Source of the DNA: Arsenicicoccus sp. oral taxon 190
GTDB lineage: Bacteria > Actinomycetota > Actinomycetes > Actinomycetales > Dermatophilaceae
Length of the DNA: 64,000 bases
NCBI RefSeq assembly: GCF_001189535.1
Contig: NZ_CP012070.1
Span: forward strand, 310,001-374,000
Direction: 5' to 3'
Each line of letters opens with the position of its first letter. Position 1 is the first letter of the stretch. A model generated the notes under the pieces. That model worked only from the letters and a program-made list of their open reading frames with translations. It was not told where the DNA came from and ran no database searches. This document shows positions 1-9,062 of the stretch, one piece after another. A program made the position numbers and the translations under genes.

Positions 1-1154
1 CGCACGGCCGCCGCGGTCTCGCCGCGCGCGAGCTGCCGGGTGGCGCGGACCTGCACCAGCAGCCGGCCGTCGTCGCCGTAGTCGGCCGGCCCCTGCCCCA
101 CCAGCGCCCGCAGCGGGGCGTCGAGCCCGACGGGGCCGTGGACGACGACCTGGTGGCGGCAGCGCCGCAGGCTCTCGGGGTCGGGGTGCCCGACGTGGAT
201 CCGCGGGTCGTGCTCGAGGGGGGCCGGGAGGGCCACGAGGTCGACGCACCACACCCCGGCGTCGCTGTCGCGCAGCAGCGCGGCGACCGTCGCGGCCAGG
301 CTCCCGGGGTCGGGCGCTCCGCGCAGCTCGACCACCGTCTCGGGGTGCGCCCACACGAGACCGTGGCCGCGGGCCAGCGGGTCGGTCAGCACGGTCGCGA
401 GGTGCAGGGTCTCGCGGTCCTTGACCGCGCGGGCGCCCTCCCCGGCCCGGCCCGCGAGGTCCGGGCCGTCGTGCCAGGCCACGGCCTCCGGGACGTGGCG
501 CAGGTCGGCGCCGGCGAGCCAGCACCGGTGGGCGAGGTCCCAGTCCTCGCCGCCGTAGCCCACGAACCCGGGGTCGAAGCCGCCCGCCGCGTCGTAGAGC
601 TCGCGGGGCAGCGCCATGACCGCGCTGATGACGAACCGGTAGGACCGGTCGTCCGCCGCCCGAAGGTCCTGCGTCCGGGCGTATCCCTCACGCAGCCAAG
701 CGGGTTCGTCGAGGAGCGGCGGGGCCGGAGCGTCCCCCTCGCGCCAGGGCCGCAGCCGCTGCGGGGTCCACCCGGCGAGGTCGGCGTGACGGCGCCGCCC
801 GACGGCGAGGGTGCCGCGCGGGCCGTCGTGCACCACCGCCGCGAGCCGCCGCAGGTAGTCGGGCTCGGGCACGGTGTCGGCGTCCAGGAAGCACAGCACC
901 GGCGCCGAGGTGGCCCCGGCACCCAGGTGGCGGGCCGCAGCCGCGCGGAACCCGGCGTCCGGCTGCCGCAGCAGGCGCACGGGATACGGCCGGTCCCCGA
1001 GGACCGGGGGGACGGCGGACCCGTCGTCGGCGACGACCACCTCGAGCTGGTCCAGCGGGAGCGTCTGCAGCTCGAGGGCCGCGAGGACCAGGTCGAGCTG
1101 CGCCTGCTGGTCGTAGCAGGGGATGACGACGGCGACGCCGCTGGACGCGGTCAC
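1..1154 (-). CDS. Glycosyltransferase family 2 with galactosyltransferase-like C-terminal segment (partial, runs off the left edge)
   Basis: Reading from GTG at 1154, the frame stays open to base 1, so the C-terminus is missing. The N-terminus (VAVVIPCYDQQAQLDLVL) is a GT-A Rossmann start. CFLDADTVPEPDYL is the metal-binding DxD region near residue 85. GGFDPGFVGYGGEDWDLAHR, near residue 200, is the GT7C/galactosyltransferase C-terminal signature with the catalytic ED. It should transfer a sugar from a nucleotide-sugar donor at the inner face of the membrane; donor and acceptor cannot be told. The GTG start overlaps the stop of the upstream GT4 gene by 4 nt (GTGA), so translation is probably coupled in a WcbI-GT4-GT2 operon. 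Confidence 0.85.
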   Translation of the reverse strand, partial: MTASSGVAVVIPCYDQQAQLDLVLAALELQTLPLDQLEVVVADDGSAVPPVLGDRPYPVRLLRQPDAGFRAAAARHLGAGATSAPVLCFLDADTVPEPDYLRRLAAVVHDGPRGTLAVGRRRHADLAGWTPQRLRPWREGDAPAPPLLDEPAWLREGYARTQDLRAADDRSYRFVISAVMALPRELYDAAGGFDPGFVGYGGEDWDLAHRCWLAGADLRHVPEAVAWHDGPDLAGRAGEGARAVKDRETLHLATVLTDPLARGHGLVWAHPETVVELRGAPDPGSLAATVAALLRDSDAGVWCVDLVALPAPLEHDPRIHVGHPDPESLRRCRHQVVVHGPVGLDAPLRALVGQGPADYGDDGRLLVQVRATRQLARGETAAAV

Positions 1155-2194
1155 GACGCCCACCGCGCGAGGACCGCGGCGTAGCACCGGCCCGCCTCGT
1201 CCCGCGTGGGGGTGAGGCGGACGTCCGGGCCGAGCCAGGTGGAGGCGGGGTCGGCGAGGGCCGCCCGGGCGGCGGCGGCGAGGTCGTCGTAGACGAGCAC
1301 CGCGCCCGGGCACCGGGCCACGAGCTCCTCCACGTAGCGGCTGCGCGGCACCAGCGGCCGTCGCCCGGCGGCCAGCCACGAGTTGATCGACCCCGACGCC
1401 GACAGGTGGCGGTGCGGGGCGACGGGCACCGCGGCCCCCCGCAGCCGACCCACGAGCTCGTCGTCGGGCAGGTAGCCGGTCACCGCGAACCTGCGCCCCA
1501 GCCTGGCCGCGCGCGCGCCGAGCTCCTCCGCGAGGTCGTCGTGGCCGTCCGAGGGGCGGCCGAGGGCGAGCACCCCCACGTCGTCCGGCAGGGTGGCCGC
1601 CGCGTCGAGCGCCTCCTCGTGCCCCTTGCCGGGGTAGAGGTAGCCGAGGACGACCAGGTCACGCTGGTCCGCGCCGGGGGCGGCATCACTGGGAGGGATG
1701 GGCTCAGGCGGCGTGGCCGGGCGCTCGTGGGTGGCCACGGGCAGCGGCACCACGGCCCGACGGTCGTCGGGGAGGGCGGGGGCGCCGGCCTGCGCCAGGG
1801 CGTCGTCCAGCAGCGCGGCCTCGTGCCGGCTGCTCACCACCACCCCGTGCACGGCCGCCACGACCTGCGCGTATGCCGCTGCCCGCCGCTCGAAGCCGCC
1901 CGGGCCGTCCGCGGGCTGCGGCAGGTCATGCAGCGTGACCGTGAGCCGGACCTGCGCCGCGAGCGCGGTGAGCACGTCGGCGGCCTGCGCCGCGGTGCGG
2001 CCGAGGAGCTTGTCGGTCACGTGCAGGTGGACGTGGCCACCGCGGTGGGCTCCCAGCGCGGCCCCGAGGTCGGTGCCGTGGCCGTCCTCGACCCGCACCA
2101 CGGGCTGGTGGCGCAGCGCGGGGGTGTCGTGCAGCTCCAGGGCGCAGCGGGTCACGCCATGGCTCGCCGGGCCCACCACGAGGTGGGCCGTCAC
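1151..2194 (-). CDS. Glycosyltransferase, GT4-like (GT-B fold)
   Basis: A 347-residue protein starting VTAHLVVGPASHGVTR. The first half resembles a GT-B acceptor domain, with VHLHVTDKLLG and VVVSSRHEAALLDD. The second half has LVVLGYLYPGKGHEEALDAA, the usual GT4 phrase opening the nucleotide-sugar domain, then GYLPDDELVGRLRGAAVPVAPHR. The exact E-x7-E motif of GT4 is weak, so donor specificity is open. I chose GTG 2194 because it overlaps the WcbI-like stop codon by 4 nt and gives a normal family length; the open frame extends further upstream only as out-of-frame antisense of the neighbour. Likely works with its two neighbours on one glycan. Confidence 0.8.
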   Translation of the reverse strand: MTAHLVVGPASHGVTRCALELHDTPALRHQPVVRVEDGHGTDLGAALGAHRGGHVHLHVTDKLLGRTAAQAADVLTALAAQVRLTVTLHDLPQPADGPGGFERRAAAYAQVVAAVHGVVVSSRHEAALLDDALAQAGAPALPDDRRAVVPLPVATHERPATPPEPIPPSDAAPGADQRDLVVLGYLYPGKGHEEALDAAATLPDDVGVLALGRPSDGHDDLAEELGARAARLGRRFAVTGYLPDDELVGRLRGAAVPVAPHRHLSASGSINSWLAAGRRPLVPRSRYVEELVARCPGAVLVYDDLAAAARAALADPASTWLGPDVRLTPTRDEAGRCYAAVLARWAS

Positions 2195-3132
2195 CGCCAC
2201 CCCATGGCCTCGATGGTGCGGGCGTGGCGGGTGAGGCCGAGCTCGACGATCTCGGGGTGCTCGCGCAGCCACGCCAGCTGCACCTCGCGCACCTCGGCGT
2301 CGGGGAGCACCTCGCCGCGCAGCCGCCAGTCGACGCGGGGCTCGGCGTCGAGGTCCAGCGCCGCGACGACCCGCTCGTCCAGGGGGGCGTAGAGCTCCGG
2401 CAGCAGGGTGCGCCCGGGGTCGCGGGCCTCGACCGGGAGCCCCAGCGCCTCCTGCACCCGCCGGGCCAGGCCGAGCAGCAGCGTGTTGCCGGGGTGGTTG
2501 ACGACGTGGCAGGCGTCGGCGCCCGCGGGCTCGAGCAGGTCCGACACGACGACGGTGCCCGCGACGCTCTCGCGACGGCGCAGCTCGGCGACCGACTCCC
2601 TGGCCACGGCGCGGATCGCGTCGGCGGGCATGACGTCCCGCGGCCGCGACCCGGCGGCCTCGAGCAGCGTGCGCAGGTCGTGGTAGGGCACCCCCGGCGG
2701 GTCCCCGCTCTCCGGGGTGCGGACCAGCACCTGCCAGGGGTAGAGCCCGGCGTAGAAGCACACCGGGATGGCCAGCAGCCGCAGCCGCGGGTGCCGGGCC
2801 AGGACCTCCTGCGTGCCGAGCGGCAGCCCGCGGTAGCCGTCCTTGACGGGCTGGGCGACGAGGACGTCCGCCCGCTGCAGCAGCAGGTCCAGGTGGTGCA
2901 CGTCCGCGTCGTCGAGCTCGAAGACCGGCGGCACCCGGACGGTCCGCAGCTGCGGCGAGGCGTCGAGCAGCACCCGCAGCGCCTCGGCCTGGCAGTTGCC
3001 GAGGACCACGGCCAGCGGGGCCCCCGCGTCCGCCATACCGGACGCTGGTTGAGTGACGCCATAGAACTCTGCGTAATGGCGCACCCGGCCGTCGGTCTCG
3101 TCGACGGGCAACGGGTTATCGGGGCGGGTCAT
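2191..3132 (-). CDS. WcbI-like polysaccharide biosynthesis acetyltransferase
   Basis: A 313-residue protein carrying LAVVLGNCQAEALRVLL, the conserved GNCQ motif of WcbI-type proteins, and HVVNHPGNTLLLGLARR with the conserved HPxN near the middle. WcbI is a capsule-biosynthesis protein with a CoA-binding, SGNH-like fold thought to acylate polysaccharide. ATG 3132 faces the divergent GT4 gene across 91 bp; ATG 3036 (MADAGAPLAV) is an alternative start that would lose about 32 poorly conserved residues. It is first in the leftward operon with a GT4 and a GT2, which fits decoration or trimming of a surface glycan. Substrate is unknown. Confidence 0.8.
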   Translation of the reverse strand: MTRPDNPLPVDETDGRVRHYAEFYGVTQPASGMADAGAPLAVVLGNCQAEALRVLLDASPQLRTVRVPPVFELDDADVHHLDLLLQRADVLVAQPVKDGYRGLPLGTQEVLARHPRLRLLAIPVCFYAGLYPWQVLVRTPESGDPPGVPYHDLRTLLEAAGSRPRDVMPADAIRAVARESVAELRRRESVAGTVVVSDLLEPAGADACHVVNHPGNTLLLGLARRVQEALGLPVEARDPGRTLLPELYAPLDERVVAALDLDAEPRVDWRLRGEVLPDAEVREVQLAWLREHPEIVELGLTRHARTIEAMGWR

Positions 3133-3223
3133 GAGGTACACAGTAGGGAGCCAGATCGTTCGACGGAGCCTTGAAACCATGGGCGCCACCAGCGGGCCAC
3201 CGTGCCCCGGCCCAGGAGGACCC
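3133..3223. promoter_or_regulatory. Divergent intergenic region between the two glycosyltransferase operons
   Basis: These 91 bp separate the leftward WcbI operon from the rightward GT4 operon and must hold both promoters. I see no convincing -35/-10 pair. The only clear element is the ribosome-binding site of the right-hand gene, AGGAGG at about 3213-3218, just before ATG 3224. That site is why the rightward gene is started at 3224 and not at the upstream in-frame ATG 3131. Confidence 0.4.
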
Positions 3224-4366
3224 ATGATTCGCGTCGCCAGCATCCCGGGGACGCATCCGTATGTCGCCCAGGTGCTGCCTCGCGTTGCTGCGGCGGACTA
3301 CCCCCAGCTGCCCGTCGGCCCCACCCGCGAGCCCGCCGGAGCCGGCGGGGCGGCCCGGCTGCCGGACCCGCTGCCCGCGGGGCGGTGGCCCGCCGAGGGG
3401 GTCTGGTGGCCCCCGCGCATGCTCGAGCCGGGCTGGATCGCCGAGCACGCCTCCGACATCGACGTCGTGCACCTGCACTTCGGCTTCGAGGGCCGCACCA
3501 CCGGGCAGCTGCAGGAGTGGCTCGCGGTGCTGGGTGACCACGACCTGCCCCTGGTGCTGACCGCGCACGACCTGGCCAACCCGCACCTGCGCGACCAGAC
3601 CCCCCACCTCGCCGCCCTGGACGTCCTGGTGCCCGCGGCCTCCCACGTGCTGACCCTCACCCCCGCCGCCGCCCAGCAGCTGCGGGAGCGGTGGGGCGTG
3701 CGCGCCCAGGTGGTGCCCCACCCGCAGGTCGTGGACGACGGCACGATCCTCGCGACGCAGCGCGGGCCGAGCGGGATGCAACCGCGGGTCGGCATGCACC
3801 TCGGCGCGGTGCGCGCCAACGTCGATCCGGCGCCCTGGGTCCCCGACCTGGTGCGCGCCACCGAGCGGGCCGGAGCGGTGCTCGAGGTCGTCGTCAACGA
3901 CGAGGTGCTGCGCGGCGACGACCGTCGGCAGGCCGTGGTGCGGGCCGTCGAGGACGAGCTCGCCGGGCAGGAGCACGCGCGGCTGCGGCACGTCCGCCGC
4001 ATGTCCGACCCCGAGCTGCACGCCTGGGTCGCCGCCCTGGACGTCGCAGTCCTCCCCTACCAGCACGGCACCCACTCCGGGTGGCTCGAGATGTGCTGGG
4101 ACCTCGGCACGTCCGTCCTCGTCCCGGCCGTCGGCTGCTACGCCGAGCAGCACGTGGAGCCGGGCTTCCACGCCACGCTCCGCCACCGCGGCGTGAGCAG
4201 CGCCCTCGCCTCGCTGCTCGAGGCCCGCGCCCACGGCTGCCCGTGGGGCGACGCGCGCCATCGGGTCGCGGCCCGCGCGGCCACCGGCGCCCACGTGCGG
4301 GCGGCCCACGAGGCGGCATACGGCCGGGTCCTGGCCGGGGGGCCGAACGCGGTGGCAGCCGGATGA
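3224..4366 (+). CDS. Glycosyltransferase, GT4-like (GT-B fold)
   Basis: A 380-residue protein starting MIRVASIPGTHPYVAQVL. IDVVHLHFGFEG and LPLVLTAHDL are typical of the acceptor half of GT4 enzymes. MSDPELHAWVAALDVAVLPYQHGTHSGWLEMCWDLGTSVLVP matches the donor half, including the region around the catalytic Glu. The start has a strong AGGAGG site. It is first of seven overlapping rightward genes, and its stop overlaps the ATG of the next GT by 4 nt (ATGA). It probably adds one sugar of an oligosaccharide built by this operon; donor and linkage are unknown. Confidence 0.82.
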   Translation: MIRVASIPGTHPYVAQVLPRVAAADYPQLPVGPTREPAGAGGAARLPDPLPAGRWPAEGVWWPPRMLEPGWIAEHASDIDVVHLHFGFEGRTTGQLQEWLAVLGDHDLPLVLTAHDLANPHLRDQTPHLAALDVLVPAASHVLTLTPAAAQQLRERWGVRAQVVPHPQVVDDGTILATQRGPSGMQPRVGMHLGAVRANVDPAPWVPDLVRATERAGAVLEVVVNDEVLRGDDRRQAVVRAVEDELAGQEHARLRHVRRMSDPELHAWVAALDVAVLPYQHGTHSGWLEMCWDLGTSVLVPAVGCYAEQHVEPGFHATLRHRGVSSALASLLEARAHGCPWGDARHRVAARAATGAHVRAAHEAAYGRVLAGGPNAVAAG

Positions 4367-5511
4367 GCCGGCGGCAACCACTGCGGGTCGCGCTGCTCGC
4401 GCCGCACCGGCACCCGATCCGTGAGCCCTTCGCCGGGGGCCTGGAGGCGCACGTCTGGCACCTGGCCCGCGGGCTGCGCCAGCTGGGTCACGAGGTGCGG
4501 CTCTTCGCCCCCGAGGGCTCCGACGGCGTCGACCCGCAGCACGCCTTCCCCCGCGCGCCCTGGACCCCGACCGCCGCCGCGGCCGCGGACGTGTCCATGC
4601 CACCGCGGGCGTTCATGAGCGCCCACCACGCCTACCTGCGGGTCCTGGTGGCCCTCTCCCGCGAGCTGGCGACCGAGGTGGACGTGGTCCACAACCACGC
4701 GCTGCACCACCTGCCCGTGGCGATGGCCGCGACCGTCCCGGTCCCCATGCTGACGACGCTGCACACCCCGCCGACGCCGTGGCTGGAGTCGGCCGTGGAG
4801 GTGACCGCGGGGGACGGGAGCGCGGCCAGCAGGTTCGCGGCGGTGAGCGGCTTCACCGCCGACGCCTGGCAGGTGCTGCACCACCGCCCCCGCGTGGTCC
4901 ACAACGGCGTCGACCTCACCGAATGGCCGCTCGGCCCCGGCGGTGACTGGTTGATGTGGTCGGGCCGGATCGTGCCGGAGAAGGGCCCGCACCTGGCGAT
5001 CGACGCGGCCCGCGCGGCCGGCATGCGGCTGCGGGTGGCCGGGCCGCTCAGCGACAGCGGCTACTTCGCCCGGGAGATCGCGCCCCGGCTGGGCCCGGAC
5101 GTGGAGTACGTCGGTCACCTGCCGCACGCCGGGCTGGCCGAGCTCGTGGGCCGGTCCGCGGCGGTGCTGGTCACGCCACGGTGGGACGAGCCCTTCGGGC
5201 TGGTGGTGGCCGAGGCGCTGGCGTGCGGCACCCCGGTGGCGGCCTTCAGCCGCGGCGGGATCCCCGAGGTGGTCGACCGGCCCGAGCTCGGCGCTCTCGT
5301 GCCCGCCGACGACGTGGCCGCCCTCGCCGCCGAGCTGCCCCGGGTGGTGCGCCTGGACCGCGCGGCCGTCCGGCGCCACGCCGAGACCGAGCTGTCGGTC
5401 GAGCGGATGGTGCGACGCTACGTCGGGCTCTACCAGGACCTGCTCGCGGGGCACTGGGACGAGCACCGCGACACCCCCCGGGTCGTGCGAGAGGTGAGGT
5501 TCGGCCGATGA
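4363..5511 (+). CDS. Glycosyltransferase family 4
   Basis: A clear retaining GT-B enzyme of 382 residues. The start MSRRQPLRVALLAPHRHPI leads to PFAGGLEAHVWHLARGL, a GT4 glycine-rich acceptor loop. VVHNGVDLTEWPL and MWSGRIVPEKGPHLAI open the donor domain. RWDEPFGLVVAEALACGTPV carries the diagnostic EPFGL...E (E-x7-E) active-site motif. It overlaps both neighbours by 4 nt, so the set is strongly coupled. Activity is confident; donor (GDP-, UDP- or CDP-sugar) and acceptor are not. Confidence 0.9.
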   Translation: MSRRQPLRVALLAPHRHPIREPFAGGLEAHVWHLARGLRQLGHEVRLFAPEGSDGVDPQHAFPRAPWTPTAAAAADVSMPPRAFMSAHHAYLRVLVALSRELATEVDVVHNHALHHLPVAMAATVPVPMLTTLHTPPTPWLESAVEVTAGDGSAASRFAAVSGFTADAWQVLHHRPRVVHNGVDLTEWPLGPGGDWLMWSGRIVPEKGPHLAIDAARAAGMRLRVAGPLSDSGYFAREIAPRLGPDVEYVGHLPHAGLAELVGRSAAVLVTPRWDEPFGLVVAEALACGTPVAAFSRGGIPEVVDRPELGALVPADDVAALAAELPRVVRLDRAAVRRHAETELSVERMVRRYVGLYQDLLAGHWDEHRDTPRVVREVRFGR

Positions 5512-6488
5512 TCGGGTGGTACGTCCACCACCACGGTCGCGGGCACCTGCACCGGGCGCGGGCCGTCGCGGCGGAGCTGCGCGAGGACGTGACCGTGCTG
5601 TCCAGCCTGCCGCCGGAGCCCTGGGCGCCCTGGGTCGAGCTGCCGCGCGACGACCTCGAGGGTCGCGCCGGCGCGACCGCGCACGGCCGGCTGCACTTCG
5701 CCCCCACCGACAGCCCGGGCCACCGCGAGCGCCTCGCCCGCATCGTGGCCTGGGTGCGGGAGACCCGTCCCCGCCTCGTGGTCGTCGACGTGTCCGTCGA
5801 GGTCACCGTGCTGCTGCGGACGCTCGGCGTCCCCGTCGTGGTGTCGGCCATGCCCGGCGAGCGGGACGACGCGCCCCACGAGCTGGGCCACGACCTGGCC
5901 TCGCACATCGTCGCGCCGTGGCCGGGCGACCTCTACCAGCCCGGCTACCTGCAACGCCGCGCCGGGTCCGTCACCTGGGTCGGGGGCATCTCCCGGTATG
6001 CCGGCCGCCCCCTGCCCGGGCCCGACGAGGTCACCACGGCCCGCGCCGGGGCGGCGCGCCAGGTCCTGCTCGTCGGCGGCGCCGGCGGCAGCGGCCTGAC
6101 CCGCGCCGACCTCGACGCCGCGCGCGCGGCCACCCCGGGCTGGACCTGGACCGTGGCCGGGCCGCTCGGCCGGTGGCACGACGACCTGTGGCCGCTGCTG
6201 CACGCCTGCGACGTCGCCGTCGTGGCGGCGGGGCAGAACTCCGTGGCGGACGTCGCGGCGGCGGGCTGCCGGGCGATCGTCATACCGGAGGATCGTCCGT
6301 TCGACGAGCAGCGGGCGACGGCGGGGGTGCTGGACCGGGCGGGCCTGGCCGTGGTGCGGGACTCCTGGCCGCAGGACTGGGAGGCCACCCTGGCCGAGGC
6401 CATGGATCGCGAGCCGCGGTGGGAGCGTTGGCAGGTCGAGGGCGCGGCCGCGCGGGCGGCACGAGCGGTGGAGGCGACGTGCGCGTGA
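5508..6488 (+). CDS. MurG/GT28-like glycosyltransferase
   Basis: A 326-residue protein beginning MIGWYVHHHGRGHLHRARAVA, the GxGH-type loop of MurG/UGT-like enzymes that process a lipid or small acceptor. The C-terminal half has VLLVGGAGGSG and CDVAVVAAGQNSVADVAAAGCRAIVIPEDRPFDEQ, the characteristic GT28 donor-binding pattern in which the pyrophosphate loop is followed by the Glu contacting ribose. ATG overlaps the upstream stop (ATGA). It is distinct from cell-wall MurG, lacking its neighbours and usual length (about 360). It may transfer a sugar to the lipid or small-molecule acceptor elaborated in this cluster. Confidence 0.8.
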   Translation: MIGWYVHHHGRGHLHRARAVAAELREDVTVLSSLPPEPWAPWVELPRDDLEGRAGATAHGRLHFAPTDSPGHRERLARIVAWVRETRPRLVVVDVSVEVTVLLRTLGVPVVVSAMPGERDDAPHELGHDLASHIVAPWPGDLYQPGYLQRRAGSVTWVGGISRYAGRPLPGPDEVTTARAGAARQVLLVGGAGGSGLTRADLDAARAATPGWTWTVAGPLGRWHDDLWPLLHACDVAVVAAGQNSVADVAAAGCRAIVIPEDRPFDEQRATAGVLDRAGLAVVRDSWPQDWEATLAEAMDREPRWERWQVEGAAARAARAVEATCA

Positions 6489-7306
6489 CCGTCGTGACCA
6501 TCGCCGCCGGTCGCCACCGCCACCTGCTGGCCCAGCGCGAACACCTGCGGGCCCTCCCCGAGCCGCCGCACCACGTGGTCGTGGCCATGGGCGACCCCGA
6601 GATCCCCCGCCTGCTCGACGACGACCCGGGGACCGAGGTCGTCGAGGTGCCCGTGGTCGACGGTCGGCTGCCCCTCGGCGAGGCGCGCAACGTCGGGGCG
6701 GCGGCCGCGCTGGCCGGCGGCGCCGAGCTGCTGGTGCTGCTCGACGTCGACTGCCTGCCCGGCCCGCAGCTGCTCGAGCGCTACGCCGCGGCTGCCGAGT
6801 CGCCGGGCGGGAGCGCGTCGCTGCTGTGCGGCCCCGTGACCTACCTGCCGCCCGAGGCGGGGTCGCCGCCCCCCGGGGAGCTTGCCGCGTGGACCCGGCC
6901 GCACCCCGCGCGGCCCGCCCCGGCCGACGGGACGCTCCTGCGAGGCGGCGACCACCGGCTCTTCTGGTCGTTGTCCTTCGCGTGCACACCCGCGACGTGG
7001 CAGCGGCTGGGGGGCTTCTGCGCGGACTACGACGGCTACGGCGCGGAGGACACCGACCTCGGGATGGTCGCCCGGCGCGAGGGGGTGGACGTGGTCTGGG
7101 TCGGTGGCGCCCACGCCTACCACCAGCACCACCGCGTCTCCAGCCCACCCGTCGAGCACCTCGACGACATCCTGCGCAACGCAGCGACCTACCACGCCCG
7201 GTGGGACAGCTGGCCCATGGAGGGCTGGCTGGAGGAGTTCGACCGCCTCGGGCTGGCCCACCACGACGGCACCGCGTGGGTGCGCGGACCCCGGAGGCAG
7301 CCATGA
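6479..7306 (+). CDS. Glycosyltransferase family 2 with GT7C-like domain
   Basis: A 275-residue protein, VRVTVVTIAAGRHRHL at the N-terminus. LLVLLDVDCLPGPQLLERY holds the DxD metal site and YDGYGAEDTDLGMVARREG is the GT7C-type catalytic ED region, much as in the partial GT2 at the left edge. AYHQHHRVSSPPVEHL continues the galactosyltransferase-like tail. GTG 6479 and GTG 6485 are both possible; 6479 gives a typical hydrophobic GT-A start and overlaps the upstream gene by 10 nt. The stop overlaps the methyltransferase ATG. Confidence 0.82.
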   Translation: MRVTVVTIAAGRHRHLLAQREHLRALPEPPHHVVVAMGDPEIPRLLDDDPGTEVVEVPVVDGRLPLGEARNVGAAAALAGGAELLVLLDVDCLPGPQLLERYAAAAESPGGSASLLCGPVTYLPPEAGSPPPGELAAWTRPHPARPAPADGTLLRGGDHRLFWSLSFACTPATWQRLGGFCADYDGYGAEDTDLGMVARREGVDVVWVGGAHAYHQHHRVSSPPVEHLDDILRNAATYHARWDSWPMEGWLEEFDRLGLAHHDGTAWVRGPRRQP

Positions 7307-7989
7307 CGGCCGAGCAGGCACCGACCCGGACCGACTTCGAGGCCCTCTACGAGCGCAACCCTGACCCCTTCGGGGTGCGAACCCGGTGGTACGAGCGCCG
7401 CAAGCTGCAGGTCGTCCTCGCCGGGCTCACGCGGGAGCGCTACGCCACCGCCTGGGACCCCGCCTGCGGCACCGGGGACCTGGCGCTGCGGCTCTCGTGG
7501 CGCTGCGACCGGGTGCTCGCCACCGACGCCGCGCCGCGCGCGGTGCACCTGACCGAGGAGCTGTGCCGGGCCACGACCGTGCAGGTCGCTCAGCTGGCGC
7601 TGCCCGGGGACCCCACGACCCGCCCCGGCTTTCCCGCCGAGCTGGACCTCGTGGTCCTGTCCGAGGTGCTCTACTACCTCGACGCGGCGGACCGCCGGGC
7701 CGCCACGCAGATGGTCCTCACCCGACTCGCCGCCGACGGGGAGGTCGCGACCGTCCACTGGAGCCACCACCCGCACGACGCCCACCTGTCCGGGGAGGCC
7801 GTCACGGAGGAGCTGCACCGGCGGCTGACGGCGGCCGGTCTGCGCCGCGAGGTGCACCACGAGGACCTCGACTTCGTGTCGAGCCACTGGACCCGGGGCC
7901 GCACACCCGAGCCGACTCCTGACCCGGACCCCGACGCGACTTCTCACCCCGTCCCCGACCCGATTCCCCACCCGGAGCCCACCCGATGA
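7303..7989 (+). CDS. NodS-like SAM-dependent methyltransferase
   Basis: A 228-residue protein. FEALYERNPDPFGVRTRWYERRK is the N-terminal signature of the NodS family, whose rhizobial founder N-methylates a deacetylated chitooligosaccharide. WDPACGTGDLALRLS is SAM motif I and LDLVVLSEVLYYLD the post-I/III region. In rhizobia NodS follows a deacetylase; no PIG-L or NodB-type deacetylase is visible here, though one could lie left of the window. The last about 30 residues are an odd run of Pro, Asp and Glu with PDP/PEP repeats, probably disordered. Gene overlaps both neighbours by 4 nt. Confidence 0.82.
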   Translation: MTAEQAPTRTDFEALYERNPDPFGVRTRWYERRKLQVVLAGLTRERYATAWDPACGTGDLALRLSWRCDRVLATDAAPRAVHLTEELCRATTVQVAQLALPGDPTTRPGFPAELDLVVLSEVLYYLDAADRRAATQMVLTRLAADGEVATVHWSHHPHDAHLSGEAVTEELHRRLTAAGLRREVHHEDLDFVSSHWTRGRTPEPTPDPDPDATSHPVPDPIPHPEPTR

Positions 7990-9062
7990 CGATGCCCACC
8001 CCGTCAGCCACCCCGGCCACCCTGACCACGCTGGTGCCGCTGCCGGAGCCGCTGCTCGAGCTGCCCGACCTGGGTGCGGAGGGTGTCGGCGCCGACCAGC
8101 AGGACCAGCGCCGTGCCGCGGCGCTGCGCGAGCTGGCGGCGTCCCGGGCCTGGGCCGACCTGGGCTGGCCGGAGCTGCTGCGGTCGTTGGTCGCGCTGGG
8201 GCGCACCGACGTGCCGCTGGGCCGGCTCACCGAGGGACACGTCGACGCGCTGCGGATCCTGCGGCAGGCCGACGTGCCGCCGGCGGCCGGAGCCGTCTAC
8301 GCGGTCTGGGCGTCCCGGTCGCACGCCACCGGGGTGCAGGCCACACCCACCGACGACGGGTGGCTGCTCTCGGGGACGCTGCGCTTCGCCTCCGGCGTCG
8401 GGATGGTCGACCGGGCCCTGCTGCCGGTGTGGCTGGACGCCGACCGCTCCGTGCTGCTGGACCTGGACGTGTCCGGCTGGCAGGGCGCGGCGGACAGCTG
8501 GCACACCCCGGCGATGGTGGCCTCGCGCTCGCTGACCGTCGATGTCCGCGACGTGCAGGCGGCCCGCACCGCCCAGGTGGGGCCGGAGGGCTTCTACCTC
8601 GGGCGCCCCGGGTTCTTCCCCGGCGGGGTCGGGGTCGCGGCCGTCTGGGCCGGGTGCGCGGCCCGCGTCGCCGACCTCACCGCCCGCGCCACCGCAGCCG
8701 CCCCGCCGGCGCCGGCCCGCGCGCTGCGGTGGGGGCGGGTGCGCACCGAGCTGGCCTGCGCTGCAGCGCTGCTCGCCACGGCCGCCGAGGTCCTGGCCGC
8801 CGGTGAGGACGATCCCGCCCATGACCCCGCGCATGACCCCGCGCGTGGGGCCGGCGGTCGCGGGCAGGAGCTGTCCACGGAGGTGCGGTCCGGTGTGGCC
8901 GGCTGCGCCCGCCGGGTCCTCGCGGAGTGCCATGCCCTCGCCGGGCCCGCGGGCCTCGCCTACGACCCCGAGCTGGCTCAGGCGATCCTCGACGCCGACC
9001 TCTACCTGGCCCAGCAGAACCGCGACGCCGACGAGGGCTACCTCGGTGCACTCCCCCGCTGA
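7986..9062 (+). CDS. Acyl-CoA dehydrogenase-like protein
   Basis: A 358-residue protein with weak but recognisable acyl-CoA dehydrogenase layout: helical N-terminus, VYAVWASRSHATGVQATPTDDGWLLSGTLRFASG (the substrate/FAD-contacting beta domain, cf. G-W-x-L-x-G-x-K), then a helical C-terminal domain. It is shorter than true ACADs (about 380-400), and I cannot place the catalytic Glu. There is a PAHDPAHDPA duplication near residue 280. It may oxidise an acyl or amino-sugar-derived substrate or be a non-catalytic partner. Coupled by ATGA overlap to the methyltransferase. Confidence 0.65.
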   Translation: MTMPTPSATPATLTTLVPLPEPLLELPDLGAEGVGADQQDQRRAAALRELAASRAWADLGWPELLRSLVALGRTDVPLGRLTEGHVDALRILRQADVPPAAGAVYAVWASRSHATGVQATPTDDGWLLSGTLRFASGVGMVDRALLPVWLDADRSVLLDLDVSGWQGAADSWHTPAMVASRSLTVDVRDVQAARTAQVGPEGFYLGRPGFFPGGVGVAAVWAGCAARVADLTARATAAAPPAPARALRWGRVRTELACAAALLATAAEVLAAGEDDPAHDPAHDPARGAGGRGQELSTEVRSGVAGCARRVLAECHALAGPAGLAYDPELAQAILDADLYLAQQNRDADEGYLGALPR